37,035 nucleotides of DNA from CAZEVY01 sp964515555. Its GTDB lineage: Bacteria; Acidobacteriota; Terriglobia; Bryobacterales; Bryobacteraceae. Positions within the stretch are counted from its first letter, which is position 1; each line of letters opens with the position of its first letter. The stretch lies in NCBI GenBank assembly GCA_964515555.1, contig CAZEVY010000047.1, positions 1 to 37,035 of the forward strand, in the 5' to 3' direction. Below are positions 16,150-23,355 of this stretch, in pieces. The position numbers and the translations under genes were made by a program. A model generated the notes under the pieces. That model saw only the letters and a program-made list of their open reading frames with translations, searched no databases and was not told where the DNA came from.

Positions 16150-17337
16150 CTACCCATGGGAGCGCGCCCCGCGCTCTGCGCTCAAGATCGTCACCACGCT
16201 GGTCGCGCCCGACCCGCCGAGATTCTGGGCCAGTCCAAGGGAATTGCGCTTCACCTGACGCTCGCCGGCCTCGCCGCGAATCTGCAAGGCGATGTCGCAG
16301 ATTTGCGCGACGCCGGTGGCGCCGACCGGGTGGCCCTTCGACTTGAGTCCGCCGCTGGCATTCACAGGGCGCGCGCCGCCGAGCGCCGTACAGCCCGCGG
16401 CGGTGTAGGCGCCGCCCTCGCCCTTGGCGCAGAAGCCGAGGTCCTCGAGGGCGATGATTTCGGCGATCGTGAAGCAGTCGTGCAGCTCGGCGAATTCGAT
16501 GTCGCGGGCGGCGACGCCGGCCATGGCGTAGGCTTTCTCCGCCGCGGAACGCACGGCGCGGAAGGTGGTGATGTCGTCCTTCTCGTCGAGCGCGACCAGG
16601 TCGGAGGTCTGCGCGATGCCGCGCACGAGGACGGGCATGGCGGCCAGGTCGCGGGCGCGCTCGAGCGGCATCAGCACGACCGCGGCGGCGCCGTCGCTCA
16701 CCAGCGAGCAGTCGTAGACGGTGAGCGGATCGGCGACCGGCTTTCCGGCGAGCGCCTGCTCCATCGTGATGACCTTGCGGAGGTGGGCGCCGGGATTCTT
16801 CGCGCCGTTCGAGTGGTTCTTCACGGCGACGGCGGCGAGGTGCTCGCGGGTGGTGCCGTAATCGTGCATGTGGCGGCGCGCGATCATGGCGAACAGCGCC
16901 GGGAAGGTCGCTCCGGCGAGGATTTCGCCGCCCAAGTCGCCGGCGGCGGCGAGGATCTCGGTGACGCGCGGGGTCGGCTGCGAGGTCATCTTTTCGACGC
17001 CGGCGACGAGCACGCAGTCGTAAACGCCGGAGGCCACCGCCGACCAGGCGTGGAAGAACGCCGAGCCGCTGGAGGCGCAGGCGGCCTCGAACCGGGTCGC
17101 CGGGACGTCCGTGATACCGGCGGCGGCGGCGACGTAGGGGGCCAGGTGGTTCTGGCCGGCAAACGAGGGACCGGCGAAATTGCCGAGGTAGAAGGCTTCC
17201 ACCGCCGAAGACGCGATGCCTCCGTTTTCCAGGCACTTACGGATGGCCTCGACGGCCAGGGAGCGAAGATCCCGGTCGGCGAAGGCCCCGAAGGGAGTCT
17301 TGCCGAGGGCGGCGACCGCGACCGGGCGGCGAGTCAT
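16150..17337 (-). CDS. Thiolase family protein (SCP2/acetyl-CoA acetyltransferase-like)
   Basis: This 395-residue thiolase-fold enzyme should form or cleave 3-oxoacyl-CoA. The nucleophilic cysteine is C87 in EAACASSGSA. Later motifs are HDCFTIAE, as in SCP2-type thiolases, and the histidine loop GGLKSKGHPVGATG. Both halves of the doubled thiolase fold are present at normal length. The gene is followed by a DUF35 OB-fold protein, a pairing known from thiolase complexes, and by an aminotransferase. It is the first gene of this operon and divergent from the ECF sigma gene. The substrate is unknown. Confidence 0.93.
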   Translation of the reverse strand: MTRRPVAVAALGKTPFGAFADRDLRSLAVEAIRKCLENGGIASSAVEAFYLGNFAGPSFAGQNHLAPYVAAAAGITDVPATRFEAACASSGSAFFHAWSAVASGVYDCVLVAGVEKMTSQPTPRVTEILAAAGDLGGEILAGATFPALFAMIARRHMHDYGTTREHLAAVAVKNHSNGAKNPGAHLRKVITMEQALAGKPVADPLTVYDCSLVSDGAAAVVLMPLERARDLAAMPVLVRGIAQTSDLVALDEKDDITTFRAVRSAAEKAYAMAGVAARDIEFAELHDCFTIAEIIALEDLGFCAKGEGGAYTAAGCTALGGARPVNASGGLKSKGHPVGATGVAQICDIALQIRGEAGERQVKRNSLGLAQNLGGSGATSVVTILSAERGARSHG

Positions 17338-17347
17338 GCTACTACTT

Positions 17348-17353
17348 AGTGTA
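17348..17353 (-). promoter_or_regulatory. -10-like element for the thiolase operon
   Basis: The minus strand reads TACACT 10 nt before the thiolase ATG, leaving only a three- to four-base leader. No clear -35 element is seen. Confidence 0.3.
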
Positions 17354-17356
17354 GTG

Positions 17357-17379
17357 CGTGGGAGGCGATCACTTCCACG
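17357..17379. repeat. Inverted repeat between the thiolase and ECF sigma genes
   Basis: CGTGGGAG (17357-17364) and CTTCCACG (17372-17379) form a nearly perfect inverted repeat with a 7-nt spacer in the 76-bp divergent intergenic region. It could be an operator for either gene or a leader hairpin of the sigma mRNA. Confidence 0.35.
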
Positions 17380-17413
17380 TTTCGCGGCGGCGTGCGTCAG
17401 ACGTTACAGGGAC

Positions 17414-17986
17414 ATGTCCGCGGCGGCGCAAACACTGTTGGACCCGATGGGCGAAGCGCTCGAACCGGCAGTACTCGACGAGGCCGAACGGCAGAACCGC
17501 TTCATCGCCGAGAACATGCGACGGATCTACGTGCAGATCTACCGCATGGTCGGCAACTCGGGCGACGCCCAGGACCTGACGCAGGAGACGTTCATCAAGG
17601 CGCTCTCGCGCGGCGAGCAGTTGAAGGACGCGGAGAAGGCCGCGCACTGGCTCTCGCGCATCGCGACGAATACGGCGCTCGATTACCTCAGGCGGCACGG
17701 GCGCTTCAGCTTCACCGATGTCGACGATCTGGCGGAGCCGCTGGCGACGCCGCGCGAGGAGAATCCCGAGCAGCAGGTGCTGCGCTCGGAGCGCCAGCGC
17801 TATCTCGACGACGGACTGCGGCTGCTGAGCGAGCGCGAGCGGACGGCGCTGCTGCTGCGCGACGTGGAGGGGCTGCCGGCCGAGGAGGTCGCGCGGCACC
17901 TGAATTGTTCGAAGGCGACGGTGCGGTCGCACATCGCCAACGCGCGGATCAAGTTCCGGCGATACATGGAAGGGAGGCGGGCATGA
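17414..17986 (+). CDS. ECF RNA polymerase sigma factor
   Basis: This 190-residue sigma-70 family factor of the extracytoplasmic function group has a region 2 (about 28-95) with GDAQDLTQETFIKAL and WLSRIATNTALDYLRR, and a region 4 (about 130-182) with LSERERTALLLRDVEGL and the helix-turn-helix EVARHLNCSKATVRSHI. Region 3 and region 1.1 are absent, as in ECF factors. I chose ATG 17414, because upstream in-frame sequence is the opposite-strand thiolase. It overlaps the anti-sigma gene by 4 bp (ATGA), the usual arrangement. It probably directs its own operon, although I cannot identify a matching -35/-10 motif with confidence. Confidence 0.94.
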   Translation: MSAAAQTLLDPMGEALEPAVLDEAERQNRFIAENMRRIYVQIYRMVGNSGDAQDLTQETFIKALSRGEQLKDAEKAAHWLSRIATNTALDYLRRHGRFSFTDVDDLAEPLATPREENPEQQVLRSERQRYLDDGLRLLSERERTALLLRDVEGLPAEEVARHLNCSKATVRSHIANARIKFRRYMEGRRA

Positions 17987-18537
17987 CGCACTTGAGCGAA
18001 GCCGAACGGGCGCTCTACGCATCGGGCGACGTCGGCCTGATCGACCGGCTGCGGCTGGGGGCGCACCTGCGCTCCTGCGGCGAATGCCGCCGCGAAGTGG
18101 AAACGTACCGGGAGACTGGAGAGTGGCTGGCGGGCGCCGCGCGGCAGCTTCCTCCGGGAATCGCCTGGGGACGTCTGGCGGCCGAGATGCGCGCGAACAT
18201 CCGGCTGGGAATCGCGGCCGGCGAGTGCGTCGCCGCGCCCGCGGAGAAGGCTCCGCCGGCGCGATGGCGCGTGGCGGCGGCGCTGGCGACGGTGACGATG
18301 ATCGCCTTGAGCGGCGCGCTGCTGCGGATGCCGGCGGCCGGCCCGCGTCCGGCGAACGGCGTCAGGCTGGAGGCCAACGGGCGCGGCATCGAGCTGCGCG
18401 AGAACGGCCGGTCGATGACGCTGATGCACGGGGCGGCGGGCGCGGTGGTGTCGGTCGGCACCCAGGCGTCGCTGGGCGCGCGCTACGTCGACAGCGAGAC
18501 CGGGCAGGTGACGATTCATCATGTATACACGCAGTAA
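17983..18537 (+). CDS. Zinc-binding membrane anti-sigma factor
   Basis: This 184-residue protein has an HxxxCxxC zinc motif (H28, C32, C35 in GAHLRSCGEC), the mark of ZAS-type anti-sigma factors that hold ECF sigma factors inactive. A single membrane span lies at about 96-115, leaving a periplasmic tail of about 70 residues rich in Gly and Val. Its overlap with the sigma gene makes the pairing clear. The next gene, a secreted protein, overlaps it by 17 bp and may feed into signal sensing. The inducing signal is unknown. Confidence 0.9.
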   Translation: MTHLSEAERALYASGDVGLIDRLRLGAHLRSCGECRREVETYRETGEWLAGAARQLPPGIAWGRLAAEMRANIRLGIAAGECVAAPAEKAPPARWRVAAALATVTMIALSGALLRMPAAGPRPANGVRLEANGRGIELRENGRSMTLMHGAAGAVVSVGTQASLGARYVDSETGQVTIHHVYTQ

Positions 18538-19648
18538 AGGAATCCTCGCCGCCGTTTCGGTTTTGGCGCTGGGCGCACAGACGCCCGGTCAGCCGCCCGA
18601 TGTGCGCAGCTCGGTGAAGGTGAACCTGGCCGCCGACGCCCCGGTGGCGCTGGTCGGGGCCGACTGGGGGCAGTCCTCGACGCAGCCGCGCGGCGGCGCG
18701 CTGGTGGTGGACCTGCACACGGCGCTCTCGCTGCGGAACTCCGGGCAACGGCGCATCCGCGGCATCACGCTGGAAGTACTGGCGCAGGAGGTCACGCCGG
18801 GCGGGCGCGGATCGGTGACGGTCTGCATGGACGCCGCCCCGGGCGAGACCTTCCCGGTGCGCGTCGACCTGCGGCTGCTGCGGCCGCTAGCGGCGGGCGC
18901 GGGGCCTCTTGTCACGGTCTCGCTCGACGGCGTGCTGTTCGAGGACCTCTCCTTCTATGGTCCCAACAAGCTGAAGCTGCGGCGCGCGATGACGGCCTGG
19001 GAGCTCGAGGCGCAGCGCGATCGCCGCAACCTGCAAGGAGTGCTGGCGGCGGGCGGCGCACCGGCGCTCCAGAAGGAGCTGCTCGGGGCCATGGCGCGCA
19101 TGGCCGACCGTCCGCGGCTGGACGTCCAGATGGCGCGGGCGGCGCGGGCCACCAACGTCGAGGCCGAGCGTCCCGTCGAATTGGCGTTCCTGCGATTCCC
19201 GGATCAGCCGGTCGAGGCCGTGGCCGGAAGCGTGCGGATCGCCGTGAACGAGGCGCGTGCGCCTCGGGTCGAAGTGGTGAACCGCTCGTCGCGGCCGGTG
19301 CGCTACATCGAGATGTCGTGGCTGGTGCGCGACCGCCTGGGGCGCGAGTTCCTGGCCGGCGCCGTGCCCGCCGATCGGCCGATCGCGCCGGGCGCCCGCG
19401 GCCAGGTGCTCGACGAGACGGCAACGCTGCGATTCTCCGATCGGGGCGCGGCGGCGGTGGCGGTGGAATCGATGACGGGCTTCGTCAGCCAGGTGGAGTT
19501 CGCCGACGGCGGCATCTGGGTCCCCTCACGCGCGCCCGATGCGCGTCTGTTGCGCGCGGTCTCGCCCTCTTCGGAAGAGGAGCGGCTGATCGGGATCTAC
19601 CGCAAGAAGGGCATCACGGCGGTTGTCGAGGAATTGAAGCGGTACTGA
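18521..19648 (+). CDS. Secreted protein of unknown function in the sigma operon
   Basis: I do not recognise a family for this 375-residue protein. It starts MYTRSKGILAAVSVLALGAQ, a signal peptide, and the mature part has beta-rich stretches (ALVVDLHTALSLRNSG, RIRGITLEVLAQEVTPGG, VRIAVNEARAPRVEVVNRSS) suggesting immunoglobulin-like sandwiches, joined by a charged helical middle (about 155-205). The final 30 residues (SSEEERLIGIYRKKGITAVVEELKRY) are helical. It overlaps the anti-sigma gene by 17 bp, so it is the third member of one transcript. It may be the periplasmic sensor or the main output of the sigma circuit; this is inference from position only. Confidence 0.75.
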   Translation: MYTRSKGILAAVSVLALGAQTPGQPPDVRSSVKVNLAADAPVALVGADWGQSSTQPRGGALVVDLHTALSLRNSGQRRIRGITLEVLAQEVTPGGRGSVTVCMDAAPGETFPVRVDLRLLRPLAAGAGPLVTVSLDGVLFEDLSFYGPNKLKLRRAMTAWELEAQRDRRNLQGVLAAGGAPALQKELLGAMARMADRPRLDVQMARAARATNVEAERPVELAFLRFPDQPVEAVAGSVRIAVNEARAPRVEVVNRSSRPVRYIEMSWLVRDRLGREFLAGAVPADRPIAPGARGQVLDETATLRFSDRGAAAVAVESMTGFVSQVEFADGGIWVPSRAPDARLLRAVSPSSEEERLIGIYRKKGITAVVEELKRY

Positions 19649-19697
19649 CGCCGCCATCTCCCGCGACTCTTTGCCTCGGCCAGGCGCCTCTAAGGAA

Positions 19698-19773
<76 letters not shown>

Positions 19774-19781
19774 CCGTGTCC

Positions 19782-19803
19782 CTCTCGCGACGCTTCGCAA
19801 GAG
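19782..19803. other. Hairpin in the spacer between the two tRNAs
   Basis: CTCTCGCGA (19782-19790) pairs with TCGCAAGAG (19795-19803) with one mismatch and a 4-nt loop. It could guide RNase processing of the tRNA-Tyr/tRNA-Thr precursor or act as a partial terminator. There is no U-tract after it. Confidence 0.35.
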
Positions 19804-19834
19804 AGTCAACGCCAGTGTATCAAGCCTCGAAACA

Positions 19835-19922
19835 TGGTGGGCAGGGATGGATTCGAACCACCGTAGACCCAAGGGTCGGCGGGTTTACAGCCCGCTGCTT
19901 TTGACCGCTCAGCCACCTGCCC
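19835..19922 (-). tRNA. tRNA-Tyr (GTA anticodon)
   Basis: The minus strand gives an 88-nt class II tRNA with encoded CCA. The acceptor stem pairs GGGCAGG with CCTGCCC. The anticodon arm GCGGG-CTGTAAA-CCCGC has GTA, and a long variable arm (CGACCCTTGGGTCTACG) follows, as bacterial tRNA-Tyr requires. The T loop is GTTCGAATC. Confidence 0.97.
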
Positions 19923-19988
19923 AATCTCGAGGAGGATACTGGCCGCGCGGGAATCGCCGGAGGCGGTGGCGGCCTGTGGTCGATTAGT

Positions 19989-19997
19989 ATCGTACCA
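19989..19997 (-). promoter_or_regulatory. Possible extended -10 promoter for the tRNA pair
   Basis: The minus strand reads TGGTACGAT, an extended -10 (TGn followed by TACGAT). It would start transcription about 60 nt before tRNA-Tyr. The -35 region is poor. It lies back to back with the -10-like box of the plus-strand gene at 20032. Confidence 0.35.
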
Positions 19998-20019
19998 CGC
20001 CGGTGAGCGCGCCTGCGTC

Positions 20020-20025
20020 TAACGT
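20020..20025 (+). promoter_or_regulatory. -10-like element for the secreted hypothetical at 20032
   Basis: TAACGT lies 6 nt before GTG 20032, followed immediately by ATG 20035, without a ribosome binding site. It shares its spacing with the -10 boxes at 5333, 9753 and 12188 but is a poorer match to the consensus. Confidence 0.28.
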
Positions 20026-20031
20026 GATAGC

Positions 20032-20928
20032 GTGATGCGCATGTGGCGCTCCCTTCTGCCGCTCCTCATCGCCGTGCTGCCGGCCGCCGAGCTGCCGCTA
20101 CGCCCCCGCTGGAAAGCGGGCGACGAGTTCGTCGTCGAAGTGCTCCGCACCCGCGAGGACTCCCGCCGTCCTCAGGCCAACGGCTCCAGTGCGACCCCGG
20201 TCACGATTCGCGTGCTCGAAACCAGCGAGCGCGGCAGTCTCGTCGAATGGACCCCGGGCCCCACCGCTTTCTCGAAGCCTGAGGCGGCCAAGGACCCGGT
20301 GGTCGGCCGGTCGATGGAGATCCTCAAGGGCCTGCGCTTCGAGTTGATCCTCGACGCTGACGGCAATTTCGCCGCGCTGCGCAACGAAGCCCCGGTAGTC
20401 GCCCGCATGGAACGGGTGCTGGACGGGATCCTGCGGCCGCTGGCCTCCGACCCTCAACTGGAATCCACCATGCGCAAGGCCCTGGCGCCCGGAAACATGG
20501 TCGCGTCAGCGGCCAGGGAACCGCAGATGTACTTCGCCTTCGGCGGCATCGAGATCAGAAAGGGATTCCTGGGAGAGGCGCCCATCGAGCCGCCGAATCC
20601 GTTCGGAGGCGAGCCGCTCAAGGCCGTCACCCGCGTCACGGTCACCGCACTCGACGCCGTCTCGGTGACCGCGACCATCGCCACGCACTACGAGCCCGAG
20701 TCGCTGCGCGCCATGACAATGTCGCTGTTCCAGCAGCCCGGTCTCTCGCTGCCCTCAGCGCAATTGTCCGAGATTCCCTCTATCCGGATGACCGACGAGA
20801 TGGAAGGCGCCTCGGACCTGGCGCTCGGCATTCCCTCTCAACTGCGCGTCACGCGCCGCGTCGCCATGGGGACGCACTTGAACCGGCTCGACGAGTGGAG
20901 AATGCGCCTCGTCAAACGTCCGCGCTGA
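20032..20928 (+). CDS. Secreted protein of unknown function
   Basis: I do not recognise this 298-residue protein with certainty. The start MRMWRSLLPLLIAVLPAAE is a signal peptide; GTG 20032, ATG 20035 and ATG 20041 are all in frame and close. The mature part begins with LPLRPRWKAGDEFVVEV and continues as an all-beta protein with strand pairs such as VTRVTVTALDAVSVTATIATHYE. The layout, with a Gly-Asp turn near the start and a repeated hydrophobic pattern, recalls DUF6263-like periplasmic proteins, but this is a weak impression. It stands alone between the tRNA pair and a convergent YdcH-like gene. Confidence 0.72.
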   Translation: MMRMWRSLLPLLIAVLPAAELPLRPRWKAGDEFVVEVLRTREDSRRPQANGSSATPVTIRVLETSERGSLVEWTPGPTAFSKPEAAKDPVVGRSMEILKGLRFELILDADGNFAALRNEAPVVARMERVLDGILRPLASDPQLESTMRKALAPGNMVASAAREPQMYFAFGGIEIRKGFLGEAPIEPPNPFGGEPLKAVTRVTVTALDAVSVTATIATHYEPESLRAMTMSLFQQPGLSLPSAQLSEIPSIRMTDEMEGASDLALGIPSQLRVTRRVAMGTHLNRLDEWRMRLVKRPR

Positions 20929-20990
20929 CTGGCTTCGACCACGGAGCGCGGATCACACGCTGGCTCCCTTCGAATCGCGCACCCGCGGCG

Positions 20991-21230
20991 CTATACGGCC
21001 TGCTTGGGCCGGTGGCGCGACAGAATCTCCCGCATCTGATCCTTGGCCCGCAGCTTCAGCTTTTTCAGCCGGCTCTCCTCGATCTGGTCGGCATCCGTGA
21101 GGTGCGACCGCGATTCCAACTCGACCAGCTGGCGATCGTAGAGAGAGTGCTGCTCGGCCAGACGGCGGAACTCCTCGTCATTCGCCAGCAGGTGCGCTTT
21201 CAGTTCTTCCTCGGTGGTTTTCTCCAGCAC
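20991..21230 (-). CDS. YdcH/DUF465-like small helical protein
   Basis: This 79-residue protein matches the DUF465 (YdcH) family of small charged helical proteins: TTEEELKAHLLANDEEFRRLAEQH, LYDRQLVELESR and a Lys/Arg-rich LKKLKLRAKDQM end, likely a helical hairpin or coiled coil. Homologues are widespread but their role is unproved. I chose GTG 21230, 10 nt after a strong AGGAGG; the frame is open further upstream but that part is Pro/Gly-rich and unlike the family. It follows the glycosyltransferase-acetyltransferase gene on the same strand after 58 bp. Confidence 0.75.
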   Translation of the reverse strand: MLEKTTEEELKAHLLANDEEFRRLAEQHSLYDRQLVELESRSHLTDADQIEESRLKKLKLRAKDQMREILSRHRPKQAV

Positions 21231-21288
21231 GAGTACCAATCCTCCTGTCGCGGCCGGGCGCTGGGGCCGCCCTGCCGTCACTGATTTA

Positions 21289-23355
21289 TTACCACTTCTT
21301 CATACGCATGACAATAGCCGCCTCGGGGGGTTCCTCGTAGTATCCCGGGCGGCGCCCGACCAGGCGGAATCCGCAGCGTTCGTAGAGCGTGCGCGCGGCC
21401 TCGTTCGACTCGCGGACTTCGAGGAACAGATCGAGCGGCGCCTTCGCGATTTCGTCGGCGACCAGCAGCGTGGCGACACCGCGGCGGCGGTGTTCCGGCG
21501 CCACCGCGAGATTCAGGATCTCGCGCTCGCTGGCCGCCGTGCCGCGCGAGACGATGAATCCGAGCACGGCGCCAGCCTGCTCGGCGATTCGGAGGTCGTA
21601 CTGCAAGTACGCTTCCGGCTGCCACGCCGAGGCGACTCCGGCCTCGCGTTGGATTCGCGAAACGGCGGCGAGGTCGGCCGCCGCGCCCGGGCGAATCCGC
21701 ACCGCGGAGTTCAGCAGGCCGCGCCACAGGGCGCGCTGATCGGCGCCCAGCGCCGTCCACGAATAGTTCTCTTCGGCGACGCGGCGGGCGGCGCCGGCGA
21801 GTCGCGCGCGCATCGCGGGATCGGCCGCCAGCGTGGCGACGCCTTCGCCGAAGTCGAGGGCATCGCCCGCGATCCAGGCGCTGACGCCGTGTTCCAGTCC
21901 GATGCCCGCGCAGCCCGAAGGCGTCGAGACGATGGCGCGCTCCATCGCCATGGCTTCGAGGACCTTGACGTTGGTGCCGGCGGAAACCGGGGTCGGCACG
22001 AGGACGATGTTCGATTCGACGTAAAGCGGCCGCACATCGGCGATGAACTCCAGGAGCCGAATGCGATCGTCGAGCGGAGGCTCGCGCAGGCCGGTCGCGG
22101 CGCGCCAGTGGATCAGCGGGTCGGGCCCGGCGACGGCGGTGAGCGTCATCTCGGGGAGGCGGTCGCGGAGTCCGGGCCAGACGCTCTCGACGAAGAAGCG
22201 GTAGGCGAGGACGTTCGGGAAGTGACGAAACGACCCGATGAAGAGCAGACGCATGCCCGGAGGTTCCGGCCCGGGGCGGAAGCGGTCGAGGTCGACTCCG
22301 TTGGCGAGAACATGCACGTTCGGGCCGCCGATGAGGCGGGCGTCTTTGTCCGCCATGGCGACGACGCGGCGGTAGCGCGTGAAGGCGCGGCGTTCGAAGC
22401 GGCGCCAGCGGTGGAAGTCCCACCAGGCGGCGAGGGATGGCCGCCGTTCGTACACTTGCCGGTACAAATCGGCCGTGACGTCGTGGGCTGTCAGTACGTC
22501 GCCGCCGTAACCGGCCAGGTGCGTGTATTCCACCTGCAGGATCGCGATGTTCTCACGGCGGCGGACTTCTGCGACCGCGCGGCGCATCGCCGGCGAGCGG
22601 TACTCGCAGGCCTCGGGCGGATCGAGCGACGACCAGCGCGGCTCGCGGTAGCGCGGCTTGGGGACCAGGATCACCTGCGCGCAGAGATCGACCACGGGCG
22701 CGAGATCTTCGGGCCGGGCGCCCTCGGTGAAGGCGAACAGGTAGATGTCGAACCGCGACGCGGCTTCGCGGATCAGGTGGTATATGCGTACGGCGCCGCC
22801 GTGCGAGAGCGGATAGGGAAAGTAGGGCGAGAGGACGGCAACCCGCGGGCGCTCGGGCGAGGTGGCGCGGCCGGCGACGACTTCGACGGAATCGGGCACG
22901 ACGGAGCGGTCTTTCTTCCAGGGGAAGAGCCACCACGGCCGCAGCCAGATGCGATCGAGCGGGACGCCGCACCAGAACAGCATCGAGGCGACCGGCTCGC
23001 TCAGCTTCAGGTGATGGCGCTCGAGCGCGGCGTTGTAGGCGAGCACCTTGCGCGGCGCGAGCAGGAAGGCGGCCAGCCGCATGGCTCGATGCGAGCGATC
23101 GTCGGTGAAGAGCACGGCCGACATCCCGATGCGCGAGCCGCGGAATCGCGCGCGAAGGCCGAGCCAGAGCTTCCACCAGGGATCGGCGCTCGGCTCCACC
23201 ACGAACATCTTGCGTTCGGGCAAGAGGCGCGCGACCTCGTCGATCATGCCGCGAGCGAGATCGCGGGCGCCGGTCTGGAAGCAGACGACAATGCCTTCGG
23301 GATCCTTACGCAGGAAGCGGAACCAGGCGGATTTCGCGCGGTCCCGGAGCGTCAT
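21289..23355 (-). CDS. Glycosyltransferase fused to a RimI-like GNAT acetyltransferase
   Basis: One open frame of 688 residues joins two enzymes. Residues about 1-155 are an uncharacterised N-terminal region. About 165-545 is a GT4-like glycosyltransferase: RVAVLSPYFPYPLSHGGAV begins the first Rossmann domain, LLFIGSFRHFPNV the second, and VSAGTNVKVLEAMAMERAIV is the nucleotide-sugar-binding EX7E-type region. From about residue 552 to the end is a GNAT domain with NLAVAPEHRRRGVATLL (acetyl-CoA loop) and NEAARTLYERCGF, as in RimI. There is no stop between them. A GTG at 21702 could start a separate 137-residue RimI inside the frame. Upstream it overlaps the MFS gene by 4 bp. The sugar acceptor is unknown. 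Confidence 0.85.
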   Translation of the reverse strand: MTLRDRAKSAWFRFLRKDPEGIVVCFQTGARDLARGMIDEVARLLPERKMFVVEPSADPWWKLWLGLRARFRGSRIGMSAVLFTDDRSHRAMRLAAFLLAPRKVLAYNAALERHHLKLSEPVASMLFWCGVPLDRIWLRPWWLFPWKKDRSVVPDSVEVVAGRATSPERPRVAVLSPYFPYPLSHGGAVRIYHLIREAASRFDIYLFAFTEGARPEDLAPVVDLCAQVILVPKPRYREPRWSSLDPPEACEYRSPAMRRAVAEVRRRENIAILQVEYTHLAGYGGDVLTAHDVTADLYRQVYERRPSLAAWWDFHRWRRFERRAFTRYRRVVAMADKDARLIGGPNVHVLANGVDLDRFRPGPEPPGMRLLFIGSFRHFPNVLAYRFFVESVWPGLRDRLPEMTLTAVAGPDPLIHWRAATGLREPPLDDRIRLLEFIADVRPLYVESNIVLVPTPVSAGTNVKVLEAMAMERAIVSTPSGCAGIGLEHGVSAWIAGDALDFGEGVATLAADPAMRARLAGAARRVAEENYSWTALGADQRALWRGLLNSAVRIRPGAAADLAAVSRIQREAGVASAWQPEAYLQYDLRIAEQAGAVLGFIVSRGTAASEREILNLAVAPEHRRRGVATLLVADEIAKAPLDLFLEVRESNEAARTLYERCGFRLVGRRPGYYEEPPEAAIVMRMKKW

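Noticed and set aside
14723..17236. An 837-residue open frame covering the aminotransferase and running into the thiolase region on the minus strand
   Set aside because: Only its last 386 residues are a real aminotransferase. The upstream part is Arg/Pro-rich sequence in a shifted frame of the thiolase gene, and the DUF35 gene lies between them.
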